In this document: positions 1 to 11,100 of the stretch, in pieces
How the letters are laid out: each line of letters starts with the position of its first letter
Position numbering within the stretch: position 1 is the stretch's first letter
Assembly: GCA_900618425.1 (NCBI GenBank)
Contig: UZAN01039873.1
Span: forward strand, 41,129 to 74,730
Length of the DNA: 33,602 nucleotides
Origin: Echinostoma caproni
Taxonomy: Eukaryota; Platyhelminthes; Trematoda; Plagiorchiida; Echinostomatidae
Direction: 5' to 3'
Program-made: the position numbers and the translations under genes
The notes under the pieces: generated by a model
What the model saw: only the letters and a program-made list of their open reading frames with translations
What the model was told of the DNA's origin: nothing
Databases searched by the model: none

Positions 1-200
1 TTACCAGTATTGAACAATTGAAACTGCAAGCCAGTCCATCCGAGATCGAGGAATGGGTAGAGCCATTCGAACTGTGGTGCAGTATTCGAAAAGGTGATTT
101 GCAAAACCGATCCGCCCTATTTCTCACTGCTGGCGACCGTGATCTGTATTCGCTGCTAAAAAACCTGGCACTTCCCGAGGTTCCCGCCAAACTACCATAG
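1..200 (+). pseudogene. Gypsy-type gag fragment
   Basis: An open frame enters from the window edge and ends at the stop at 198-200. It shows the capsid-like pattern W-x-E-P-F-E-x-W at about residues 13-20 and YSLLKNLALPE near the end, which resembles the N-terminal gag of flatworm LTR retrotransposons. It is cut off after about 60 codons, where similarity ends abruptly at the next, oppositely oriented gag. Family assignment is from memory of the motif, not a search. Confidence 0.5.
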
Positions 201-989
201 GAGTCCTTGAAATCGTTTTCTGGAAATGATTAATGCATTAACATCAGTAACTGTTAGGTTAACTTTTTCCTGGATCATCTTGTCATCGTGTTTTAGACGC
301 TGGTACTCATCAGTAACTTGTTGTAACGTTATCTCTGCGTCAGTTTCGAGTTTGAATAATAATCGCCTGGGAATGTCACTGTCGGTGGGGTAGTGGAGAC
401 TAAAAACAAAAAATAAGAGTCTTGAGTTGGTCATCTGTGAGGCCCTTGAGCTTGAAGCGCTCGCATTCACGATTAACACGGATGGCATAGGAGACAAAAT
501 ATCCTTAACCGACTTAGAAATGTTTAGGCATTGATGGCGTAGATGGAACCAAGATGATCTTTCACCAAAAATTGCACTTAGGTGTTTCACTGTTTCTTCC
601 AAGTCGAGTTCCTTTACATCTTTGGGCAGGATAGCATTGCAGTATTTTTCGTGTTCTGCCAGACCCAATTGACGAAGTAAAAGTCGATCACGAGCGGCAT
701 CGTTAAGAGAGGCACCATTGAGTTTCAAGATATCCTCATATCTGCGATACCATGACTCAAAAGTGACACCAACATCAAAATCTTGATGAAATTCATTGAT
801 ACGTTGGAACAGAGTTTCGACAGTCAAAATCTTCGAGTTATTTGAATTTTGCTGCACACGGAGCTGATGAATCAAAATTTCAAACTGTTCCCACTTTTGT
901 ATTATTATATACTGAAAAATAAATAGCCATTTCCACCGTCGCCAGATTGTTATAACTGTACGACCCCGATTAGGAAGAACACAAGTCAT
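192..989 (-). pseudogene. Gypsy-type gag remnant with two frameshifts
   Basis: The minus-strand frame reads like the gag of a Ty3/Gypsy-type element: FDVGVTFESWYRRYEDI, then RLLLRQLGLAEHEKY, ILPKDV, ETVKHLSAIFGE, HQCLNISK, and TDSDIPRRLL towards the C-terminus. Between about 500 and 405 the expected reading moves to another frame (VNRECERFKLKG, then LTDDQLKTLIF), so two frameshifts interrupt it although the original frame stays open. No protease or reverse transcriptase follows. The first 30 or so residues do not look like gag and are probably flanking sequence. Confidence 0.65.
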
Positions 990-999
990 TGAACTGTAA

Positions 1000-1426
1000 T
1001 TCCGTGAACACGATTTGCAGGGTCAATGGGTGAAATAAAGATCAATAATCATTAGGCCTGTCGATACTGGTTAGGTCGATAGAGAGATCAACCAGTCGCG
1101 TGATACTCGATGCGAGCGAGCTGTGGAACGATTTAAGCTCTCATCACGGTGCGCGAAGGTGAATTTCAAAGGATAGTCGGTTCTACTCAATCAACACCAA
1201 TTATCCCACACCACTACTTACAAGTAAACTGTGTGCTAAATACGTTTTTACTTATGTCACGTTGGTCGTGTGACTCAGTTCTGACGGATCGGTTTGGTGT
1301 GAAAATGTGTGTGGGCAGGGAGCGCAGTGGGTTCGCGAACCCAGGAGAGATGGAGAGCTTGGATGAGGGCGCATCGTTCCGGGGTCCAATTGGTAATGCG
1401 AATGGCTTTGGCTATGGCCGACGTGC
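1000..1426. other. Intergenic stretch with a degraded copy of the hammerhead-SINE 3' part
   Basis: No gene is seen. At about 1145-1243 lies a segment also found at 2570-2630 plus 3138-3180, at 18590-18680 (opposite strand) and partly at 22240-22290. Its central words are GGTGAATTTCAAAGGATAGTC and ACCAATTATCCCACACC. This copy is uninterrupted and acts as an empty-site reference for the solo LTR at 2631. The 105-codon open frame across it is probably chance. Confidence 0.5.
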
Positions 1427-2300
1427 TCATTCTAACCTACTGGGACTGGTTCGGGGGACCTGGTAAATAAAGCGGAATGCTTCACTTGGATTAACACGAT
1501 GGTCAGTGTCTCCTAAGTGAGCGAGAATCGTACTTGTGGTAGATTCGGAACCACCTTGATTCAGCCAGCGCGGATGGTGTTCTTTCATGCGGATAGATAG
1601 CTGCCGTGCCGTACGACCAACGCAGAGTGCGTCACAAACGCATCTGAACGAGTAAACGGTCTTTGAAGCGACCGACATCGGTAGTTTGTCTTTATTCGGT
1701 GGCGAACTTTTGAAACAGCAGCTTAAGAGTGCGTAGCGTTGAATGTGGCTTTTACCGTTACCTTCAGTCATCGTATGAGGGTTTCAGCGGCAACTTCGCC
1801 CTCAAAAGGAAGACCAAGTAACTAATCCTTCTTTTCCATCCCATCAGGGTGTAAGTTTGGTACCTGTTCCATCATATTTCGTTGAATGAAATGGTCAGGG
1901 TAACCATTATTTCTGAGCACGTTAGAGATAAACTTAAATGAATCTTCCAATACTTCATGTGACCAGATTCTCCGAGCTCTAGATACCAAACGTTTTATCA
2001 GGTTCCTCTTCAGCCTATTCAGTACCTAACCGTGAAAATTTGTGTATTGGCTACTCCATGTTTTCTTACGGTATCTATTGCGTATTCTAATGAAGATTAC
2101 ATCTAGAAATGATATTCGATCATCTGTTCCTACCTCCTTTGTAAATTATATGACTTTGTTTGCTAACTTGAACGTCTCTAGTATTTGATCCAGTTCGCAG
2201 TTTGAATCAGCTGTGCAAGAAATGTCGTTATTGAAAGCAATCGTTCACCTGAAGTTGTGTTCTAAATGCGAGTATGGACATATTTCGAAATTTGATTTAA
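1427..2300 (-). pseudogene. Penelope-like element remnant (RT C-terminus plus GIY-YIG nuclease)
   Basis: Read on the minus strand, the segment first shows the end of a reverse transcriptase in several frames: LDQILETFKLANKV, FLDVIF, RKKTWSSQYTNFHG, RIWSHEVLEDSFKF and NNGYPDHFIQRNM. After a frameshift near 1770 comes a GIY-YIG type domain with KTVYSFRC, CVGRTARQLSIRMKEH and ILAHLGDTDHRVN, ending near 1440. This order, reverse transcriptase then GIY-YIG, is the signature of Penelope-like elements. Several stops and frameshifts make it non-functional. The catalytic RT palm with its aspartates is not visible. Confidence 0.72.
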
Positions 2301-2493
2301 TTTGATTCCCAAGTAGTTGTGTGTTGAAAAATGGGTTGGCACGAATACAAATCTCTGAAAACGAGCTCGTTTACCACTCTATTGTTTTGTTTTAAAAATA
2401 CACCGCTTAAAATACATCGTAAGCACTAGCCTTTAGCCTGGTCTATGTTATTGTGTTGATTGATTTGAATGACTTCACATTCACATTCAGTAT

Positions 2494-2538
2494 GCAATAC
2501 TGATGAGCTCTCATAAGAGCGAAACTCGGGTCTAGTGA
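2494..2538 (+). ncRNA. Hammerhead ribozyme-like motif, slightly decayed
   Basis: The core CTGATGA (2500-2506) is followed by a 4-bp stem II, GCTC with GAGC, closed on a six-base loop TCATAA. Then comes GAAAC (2521-2525) and the cleavage triplet GTC (2530-2532). Stem I pairs GCAATA (2494-2499) with TAGTGA (2533-2538) with two mismatches. Stem III is minimal, as in transposon-borne hammerheads. Related sequence at 18710-18754 has a perfect stem I. It lies inside the SINE copy that was later split by the LTR at 2631. Confidence 0.62.
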
Positions 2539-2630
2539 TTCCGAGGGTATGGTTGAATCGATGAATTGAGGATTGTGCGCAAAGGTGAATTCCGAAGGAT
2601 AGTCAGTCAAATCAATCAGTACCAATTATC

Positions 2631-3137
2631 TGTGGTGATCCAGGCCTACGAGATGAAGCCTACCCTGGAGCGGCGCGTTAGAGTTTTTGGACAACTGCGA
2701 TCAATTAAATTTCAAGGGTGACGTCAATGACGCGCAAACTTGTCACTGCTTCTGACTACATACCAGATCGTGCAGATCGTGCCAGCCAATCCGCGACAGT
2801 GCAGTCCAGTTCAGACAGAAGCAGAAAGATGCAAGCAATACTGGAATGCGATTGGTGGAGGCCCGGATAACCAATGTTCTTCTTTTATTCTTCTTTTGTT
2901 CATATTATTTAATTGCCCTCAATTCTTCTAATAAACGAACTACGAACTAGCATTCCTGTCGCCTTTTGCTCGCGTCTCAGTCACGTGGGATATTGCGTGC
3001 TAGTGCCATTGCGGTGCAATGCTTCCGTGATCCAGTTCGTGATAGCTGATCCGTAATTCGTGTTCCGTGATTCGTATTACGTGGTCCGTGTTCCGACTTC
3101 AGTGCGTATTACTACTACTACTGCTACAATCATTACA
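2631..3137 (+). mobile_element. Solo LTR, 507 bp, with 5-bp target duplication
   Basis: The segment starts TGTGGTGATC and ends CAATCATTACA, an imperfect inverted TG...CA terminus. It is flanked by TTATC at 2626-2630 and 3138-3142. Paralogous sequence at 1195-1230 runs straight through the same site. Inside are a TATA-like TATTATTTAA (about 2903) followed by AATAAA (2930-2935), as in a U3/R region, and a triplet run TACTACTACTACTGC near the 3' end. The 507-bp length and 5-bp duplication fit a Gypsy or BEL LTR left by recombination. No internal domain adjoins it. Confidence 0.72.
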
Positions 3138-3185
3138 TTATCCCACACACACTACTCACAAGTAAATTTGAGTCAAATGCGTCGG

Positions 3186-6100
3186 TTATTGTGGAAAGCT
3201 TTGGCCCCTTTCCCAGAAATTTTATGTTTTTGTATGTGCGTATTCGTATCACTCGACAAAGGAGATCCATTTAAAACTGCTATTCATTACTGTGAGTTAA
3301 CCCCGGTTTATTTTTGAGATACCTGATTTTTTTAAACACGACGTTAAAACAACCACTGTTAACGGGACATTCCTTCTTTTCCCACTTGTTTTAGGGTTTA
3401 ATACGTCGTCAATGCTATCAATTAAATGTTGTATGATCTACACTGATGGTAAGACAACACGAACTCTTTTACAATAAGGTGACTGACTATGGCAGTGAAA
3501 GGCAGTGCAAACATTTGCGCGGCGGTAAGTGGCTGATAGGTAGCCTTCGCTGTTGTCCAAAATGTAGCATAATCAAATCAACGGCGGCTTGTCAGGACAC
3601 ACCGGTTTAACTNAACCACGAGCCACTGTAACAAACAAACCGATTTGATATCCGGTATCCATGATGAATAACCAACCCAGGTGTCTGCATTCAAATTCCT
3701 TTATTGATCGACATCATATTACCTATGGGACAGTTCAAGTGGAAATGGGGCAGCTGTACCTACACAGCTACACAGCTGTAGCTACGTAATGCCTATTTAA
3801 AACCACATTCATGTAAACGGAATAGAGAGTAAAACCGTCTAAAAAAAACCTCCTCATGATGTTGTGTTTATTAATCCTCGGGGAGGTTCCTAATTTCTTA
3901 TCAGAATAATCAGTACTAGAATTTTACCAACATATCTTTCGACATATTCTATTTGTGAAAGCAGCTCATCAGTAATGTGAAATATGCACCTACAGAGTTC
4001 AGTTTTTGGTGAACAATAAAAGTTCTTATTCAAATTTTGAAAATTCTTTTCTTAAATCCAGTACAAGATTGAATGCATCGATGTGTCTTATTATTCCGGG
4101 ATGAGACTGGAAAAGTGCTGCGGTAAATTAAAGCATTGGTAGAGAACAGTTGGAAAAGAGAAAAACTGAGTGCGTTATTGAGCGAAAAATGGACGATATC
4201 CAAGTAGATGAGATATCACAACCTGCTTAAGCAGTCAGAAGTTAGCGTATCGTGATGACCATGTGGATTTTACTTTCAAATTGTATTCCTCTGTTTATGC
4301 TTTCCTAATAAGCCATTGGTTGTTCTGTTTTTGCCGATTTAGTAGGTAGAAGAGCACACAACGGATTAAGCTTACGTAAACCGCAAATATATAGCTTGTT
4401 TATAGACCGGGAAGCAGGCAGAAACGAACAACATGTGAGAAGGCAGGCAGGCAGGCAGGCCGACATCGGCTCGCACATCACACTACATTAGAATGCAGTC
4501 ACTCGACCGACATTNCAATCAATCAATCTATTCACAGGTATGTATGACAAACGTATCAGTTATTTGTAGGCCACAACCACAAAGGAATTCATTTCCGATT
4601 ACACGGATTGGATTCTACATTGCACAGTAATTTGCAATAAGAAAGCCAGGAGAGCATGGTTTCGTTCGAAAAAATTTGAATGGGATCGAACTCGTATCTG
4701 TCGTTTTTCGAGCACCATGTGATTGGATATTCTTGTCACATTCTGTGAGATCTCTTCCTCTGGCCGAATCCACAATAGATCACTTACCAAACCCATCTCT
4801 CGATTTTTATGCCCTCAGATTGTACTATTAACCCACCTTTATTTAAGTAGTATGTACGTAAAGTTATTGATTGAGATCATCTTCTATTCATTGGATTTTT
4901 TTATCCCTCATTGTTTCGCTCCTCATTCACGGGATTGAATAATAATAATATCCATTTGTGTTTTTTACTTATGTCAGTTGAATACCTTATTCAAGTACGA
5001 TTTCTCGATTTCGATGACGGTTTATGGTGCATCAATTTCATAGTATAACGAAACCTCGTTAAAGATAACAATTGTAATTTGTTTATTAAAACGACCCTGG
5101 TCATGATAAAGGTATTGTCCCCTAGTATTTTTGAACCAATAGACCATTCGTCTTTGCAGGTAGTATGTCAACAATTTTCTTTGCCTGGTACATCGCTTGT
5201 TCACCGACAGTGAGACAAACCTGCGACAAATGAGCGGGCGACGCAATTTAAACTTGGTGATTAAATTAATTAGTGCTGTGCTCTGCTTCTCAGCAGCTGA
5301 CGTCAGTTGCAGTTCAAATTGGGCCGTCACCTTCACAACAATGGCATGAGAAAATCGCGGATAATCCACTCAAGCTATCCTGGCTAATCGCAACGTTTCG
5401 CAGATGTAATCGAATTTAACCATCGTCTTGAGTTGATGATGTGGTCGGTTTTATTCCTCACTATTTCAGTCGTGATAGAGAAATTCCGTTGTGATAAATG
5501 TGATAGATAAAACTCATGTTCTCATCGAACCACTTGCACAAAACGGGACCCCTGAANTGTCTCGTCTGCTTTCTAAGCCACTCGGCTCGTAAAGAAAACT
5601 CTTCTGGATTTGTCCTCCTGTACACATACTCAACAAGTAATACAGGTCAAAGTTAACTTTTTACGGTCAATGTTCATGTTTCTTAAATTTGCTCTTTTGA
5701 TCTTTTCATGAGAAGAGATTTTTTTATGGGCATTTCGGAGCCCCATAAATTTTCAATTTATTTGGGATAAAAATTAACATTTATCGATTTGCCTACTTTG
5801 GATAGTAGGAAACAAATATACCCTATTTCGAATACTTGGATTGATCCTAATTAACGGTCCGATAAATCGGTGCTCGTTTAGTGTAAAGAATGCAGCCCCA
5901 TACCGCTCTGAACTGAATATTTTATAATTCTGAACCAGAAATTCCGAACTACTAACAAATTCCTAGTAACACTCAAGGTAACGTCAACTGCAATAGCTAT
6001 ATCAGAGAAGTAATAAGATTACACTGGGTGATAAAGTTCGGACTAAACGCTATTCACCCATAGCTATCAATACACATGTATGATTTTGGCAAACTGAATT

Positions 6101-6889
6101 TCGCTTTTCCAATTGAGGGACATGTCACGCGAGTTCGCTAAATAATCGCAATTACTAGCTTCTGTTCGACAGGGAAATCCAATCTGATCTACTGAGTGTT
6201 CTACCTGGTTGTGATTCCCTATTTCAAAATTTATTAGAGTTTCATCTGTGGAAGTCGGGCTACCTCCTGCCGCTCCACCTCCTCCCAGTTTTAATTGATT
6301 GCAGGACTAGGGATTTTGTGTATTGCTTTGGCGTGTTTATTTACACAAATATCCCGTCCATCGCAGGCCGTCTTGCACTTATTTTAGCCAACTAACCGCC
6401 ATGGANGTCGGCTACTGTCCTCACCGCCATTCGGTTATAAGATACGTGCGAATTGATGCGCGTACCTGTAACATGACCGTCAGCTCCTAGTCCTTTTTGG
6501 TTTTATGTACGCGTAATGTGGTTTCACTGTGATCGCCTTCTACCGATTCGGCTATCGGTACCGGTAGTTCAAATACAATACCGAGTTGTGAACGTGCTCG
6601 TTTTCATTGATCCGAATCACCGGATAAGAAGCACTGAAAACGAGCTTGTTTGTCACTTTACATTCTATTTGAAATGAGCTATGTTCAGATAGTTTAGACA
6701 AGTAGAAGACCCCGTGGGGCCTGCATCCTTTGGTTCGCCGCAGCAGCATGCTATTATGCTCACTGTGTTAGGAGTTACTAGCTCAGAATTTGAACTACAT
6801 TAGCCCACTTCACAGAAGTGTAACTTGACGGCTCAATTTATGTGGATGTTTGAATTGCATTTTTGAAGAAAAGAAAAATCTTGGATAAG
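3186..6889. other. Unassigned stretch
   Basis: No gene or element is recognised. It holds a short (GGCA)n run at 4441-4460 and several N positions. A good minus-strand donor at 4787 (TTTG|GTAAGTGATC) has no convincing in-frame acceptor. An open frame of 115 codons on the minus strand (5022-5369) has plausible composition, including EKQSTALINLITKFKL, but matches nothing I know. Confidence 0.4.
4441..4460. repeat. GGCA microsatellite
   Basis: Five tetranucleotide units AGGC in a row, followed by a diverged unit. Confidence 0.85.
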
Positions 6890-7344
6890 TGTGTTACTCG
6901 CAGCCTATTGGATGACGCATACCCTGGAACGACGCTTACATTTTCAGGATAACTGTGGTCAGTCAAGCTTCACGGTGACATCAGCAAAGCGCGTGCGTCC
7001 CACAGATTCTGGTCTGCATACCATAGGTAGATTGTACCAGCCAATGAGAACCAGTGCGGCCCAGACAGAAGTTGAACTAGAACGCGATTGGCAGAGGCCT
7101 GGATAACGAATTAGCTCGTTTTGTACATATTATTTAATCCTCCTTATTTCCTTCAGTAAACGAACTACAAATCCTGTGGCCTTTTTTCTTCGCGTCTAGG
7201 TGACGTGGGATATTGTGTGCAAGCGCCAGTGTGATCAAGTGCTTACGTGACGTTCGTGACTGCTAATCAGTGATTCGTATTCCGTGATTCGTGTTCACTG
7301 CGTGCTACTACTACCATTACAATCACTACCAATACAATCATTCA
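6890..7344 (+). mobile_element. Second LTR of the same family, diverged
   Basis: The start TGTGTTACTC and the block TACCCTGGAACGACGC align without gaps to the first 40 bases of the LTR at 2631. Further shared blocks are CAGCCAATG, GCGATTGG, CATATTATTTAATCC, AAACGAACTAC, GACGTGGGATATTG and the TTCCGTGATTCG repeats. It ends near CAATCATTCA. No clear target duplication is left; ATAAG precedes it and recurs only at 7379-7383. It is likely an old solo LTR or fragment. Confidence 0.6.
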
Positions 7345-8090
7345 ACGAAAGAAAATAACATAGCTTGATTTATTCTGGATAAGAATTGGCCGATAAACGC
7401 CAGTTACCAGAATGGGTGTATCTTTTGAATGAATCACAGGCGCGTCATGAATGGCGTTCAAAACAATGCATTTGGCATGGATTTATCATCGCCAGATCTG
7501 GTGGCACGATGAGCTGCGATTGGGAAAGATGATAAAAGACAGCGAGGGAGAGATTAATTGTCAGACAGTAATTTTTCTCAAACATCGAGCATTAGTGTGA
7601 CTAAATATTTGAGATTATGATTATCTACTATGTGTGAATTGGGTTTTAGACAATTTTAGTAAAGAAGTCAAAAACACAGGTCTGCAGAATTTGTCCTGGA
7701 TGATTTTGCTGCATCTGCGCAGTGTTTTATGGGATCAAAAATATATTTTCAGAGTCATGAGCAGAGAGAGAGAGAGAGTGAGATTGCGATCAGTATAACT
7801 CCCCAAACACGTTTATTGATACCAAGCTTGCTCAAGAGTGATAAGACATTCACGTCGTTTACACGGTTGGGGATGGCGCATGTTAATGGCTAGTGCCTCG
7901 GCGCATTTCACAGTCCCGGTGTTGTTTTTGTTGTTGGGGGTTCAAAACGCATCTCACCGCATGACAATGATTCAACTCGACCAGGTGTTGTGTGGTGGAA
8001 GAACTGAGTACCTCACGAGTCATCGGTGACATCAGACGTCTTTTCTGAATCCATAGCGTAATGTGTTCGATCATTTGATAACGTATTTAC
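7345..8090. other. Stretch without recognised gene, below the last placed exon
   Basis: It contains a GA run at 7763-7778. The minus-strand frame at 7883-8074 includes QHLVELNHCHAV and RDCEMRR, faintly like the end of a GIY-YIG domain of Penelope-like elements, but too little to call. The next exon of the phase-1 gene should lie in or below this region and was not found. Confidence 0.3.
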
Positions 8091-8123
8091 CTCTCCTTTC
8101 TCGCCTTATACGATGTCCGAGTA
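8091..8123 (-). CDS. Exon 14, 33-nt micro-exon, arginine-rich
   Basis: The acceptor is CAACTGACATTCGAG, with a branch-like CTGAC close by, and the donor GAGAG|GTAAATACG. In phase 1 it reads LGHRIRRERR. It joins exon 13 through GTA. It is the last exon I can place; the phase requires at least one more exon below 8091. Confidence 0.55.
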
Positions 8124-11100
8124 CTCGAATGTCAGTTGATAGATAAAATTAGATTTGGCTCGGAGAGACAGCGATTCTTTCACCGAGATTGTTGGAAACT
8201 GGCCGGTTATGAGAACAACAATGTGTTCTAGGTGCACCTAATAAGCGATTCTAGGCTCTTGGTAACCAGCCAGCTGATATCGTCAACATTGATGGGCAGT
8301 GGCAGGACCCCTCTCATCTTGTCTGCACTTGGTGTCTATTCCCGTGTAGAGTTCACTTCGTAGTGCTTTAAGATGAACCATTCTTGATGCCCGCTTGATT
8401 GTGAAACTTCTATTCCTGTCGCATTTGTCATCCGGGGTTTGCTTTATCACAGCACTGATCAGTCCGTTTCACATGCTGCTGATTCTAGTTTATTACTGGT
8501 CTGTCCACTCGCGGAAGGTTTCACATTTGTTTCATCTAACAAGTTAGACTACTTATGAGTAGTACAATCATTGTCTTCATAAATCATGTAATGTTTTCTA
8601 CCTCGGTCACAAACAATCAAAAACATGCGGAATGCTAAACGTGCCGCAGTTGTCGGTATTAGGACTGTAATGCCACTATAACTGAAACTGTATTACACTT
8701 TCATGCGCGTTTTGATTTGAACCACAGTGCGCGAGCACCGCGAGTTTACTTACCTCTTCGGTCAGACGCGGCGGAGCCGGTTTCGTTTTTCTTTGTTTGA
8801 TTCTTAAAGAATGAGTGAGTAGCTGGGCGAAAAAAAGAGAACGAAGTCATTTTTACTCTCAATCAGTGAATTAAAAACCAAGCAAAAAGTTTATGGTAAA
8901 AATACGCCTTCGTCTGTATGGCAAATTATGAATGCAAATGTTTGAACCAAGTAGTCCCACAAGTAGTTACCAAGACATTTAAAAGGAGTGAATCCTAAGT
9001 ATGCAGTATGATGTGTCTTCGGGATTTCCGTATTTATATGCCTCCATTAGATATTTTACTTTAGCCTGTATGTTTTGAAACAATTAGGATTTTCTTGTAT
9101 TTTGTCATGCATCTCGTAGCGTGCTCGCTTGATTCAAGGTTGATCCAGTATGTCTTTCTAAATCGCTCATACTCCATAGATAGTCCTAATGCCTTTCATT
9201 TTATCATGCACTTTTCTCTGCATGATATCTTGATTTTATCGTAACAAACTGTCCATTTGCCTACTGGACGCTCCACCGCACTCACTCGAATATTGAACCG
9301 TTACTGGGGTCACTTCCAGTGGTATTCCCCTGTATCTCGATCGCCCGAGATCCCGTCCCTGCCAATCTGGTCCTGATGAATTAAACGTGTCTATGCTAGG
9401 ACCGAATAAAATTACATCGGCATAAAAATCTAAATAAATGACTGAATAACAATTAACATAAAAATACAAAATAAAACACTGAGTGCCGCGGACTGTACAG
9501 TGCCACTTATCCTTGAAAGATTTCGCAAGTACAATGCAGCCGCTTTCTCTGTTGTTCCTGTTTTTCCAGCGATCATCAACGGTGCTATTCGGTTGGATTC
9601 TCCACGGTTCTGACTCAAACACGATCAGCAGTTTATCCGATGCAGTACCCGCTTCAGTCAGCTGAAGTGGATTTCCAATGGCCTGTTACACATCAACGCT
9701 TGATAGTAAAAAAGCATATCTGTTAATGCTTGGTACGCATCGAAATTTGGAAGGAACTCTAAATGCGGTGGAAGTTTGTTTGTTGTCTGATAAGGAGTAG
9801 TGGACAGCTGTTTCGTGCTGTTAGGGACTCGTCAATAGTGTATGCCCTCGGTGTCCCAATTATTTCTCGCACCACACTGATCAGGAGTCCAAAACAGAAC
9901 GAAACAGCTGTCAAGGACTCTTTGTCGGTCATCACAAAGGTGTTCATCGCAGGTAACTGGTGCGGGTAATTAACGACCTCCAAAGGAGTGAAAAACCTAC
10001 ACCCAAGACCATCATCAACAGTGCATGGTACCTCTGAACAACCGAGATTGATACTATAAACTGACTAAGCCATTCGCAGAAGATAATAACCGCCGACCGT
10101 GTAATATAGGAGAAAGGGCTTGAATTCCCGACCCGAATGTTCGCGGTTCGAGTCCTGACACGGACACAGAATGTAAGCACTGCTGCAGCGCTTGTGAATG
10201 CAAAACCATTTTGCTGTTTGTCTTTTCATTTGAGATTTTTACGCTCAGGAGTATCGCGTGTTATACGGAAGCACTGAATCTGTACCAGATGTGCCAAATG
10301 GTATGAAGATACGAGCACATCATTTAGGCCCTCTCCAATCAATATGTGGTGCAACATGTGACACCCTCACCTTCTCATTTCTCACCCAAGCTTTGGACCA
10401 TCAAAATTTGTAGAAACCTAATTTTCTTCAACATCCGTTGACTTCAGAATAATCCGATACAGTGTGAATTAAGTTTGTGTCTCGCGGCTACGGGACTACG
10501 GATTGTGACTAAAGCATTGAGGTTTGAGGTAAAGGAATGTGGTTCAAAGCTAAAGGATTGCGGGTTTTTGGCTAAAGCATTCCCGGTTTTGGTCAAAGGA
10601 ATGTAGGTTTAAGCTAAAGCATTGTCTTTTTTGGCTAAAGCTTGATGGGAAACGGTGTAGCACTCTTTGCGGGTTATCGAAAAGATATTGATCGCATTTA
10701 ACTGGTGCGGGGAATTAATGATTTTCAAGGGAGCGAAACCCACACACAAGTTTATTGTCCACGGTGACTGGTGTCTGTGTGAAATCAAACCAAATGAGCT
10801 AATCCAAATTCATTCTCCGTCTGAATTGGAAAAAACTGTTTTTGTGATCCATACATACATCGGCGGATCACCAATATTTTTAAAATACCGTGTTACGTGT
10901 GCAACAAAATTTGTTTCTTTTCAGAGTCCGAGGCAGCTTATTCAATAAACTTACATGTTGGTTTTGCGACAAGACGACTGAGTAAATCCAGATAATTGTT
11001 GATTGTGCGAACCGATTCTGATTTGGAGACATATAGATAGAGGGAGAGAGAGAAATAAATGTGGAGTGAATTCCCTACTGAAATCGTGAAACGTTTTCTG

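Larger units (their letters stand above)
2420..3185 (+). repeat. Hammerhead-bearing SINE, interrupted by a solo LTR
   Basis: The 5' part (to 2630) carries the hammerhead and then the words GGTGAATTCCGAAGGATAGTC and ACCAATTATC. The 3' part resumes at 3138 with TTATCCCACACACACTACTC, as in the uninterrupted copy at 1145-1243. The tRNA-like head expected upstream of 2494 is not clear, so the 5' limit is uncertain. Confidence 0.55.

Noticed and set aside
3890..3985. CTGATGAG and CGAAAG on the minus strand, resembling a hammerhead
   Set aside because: Stem II and stem III do not pair and stem I is weak.
5022..5369. 115-codon minus-strand open frame
   Set aside because: Plausible composition, but no motif, no clear splice sites in frame and no neighbour; not supported as a gene.
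7376..7383. GGATAAG matching the sequence before the LTR at 6890
   Set aside because: The LTR ends about 35 bases earlier by alignment, so this is not a convincing target duplication.
8971..8994. 24-nt interval, open in phase 1 (minus strand)
   Set aside because: Joined after exon 12 the split codon becomes TGA.
9236..9622. 128-codon minus-strand open frame
   Set aside because: No recognisable motif; overlaps other open frames; probably part of an unidentified repeat or chance.
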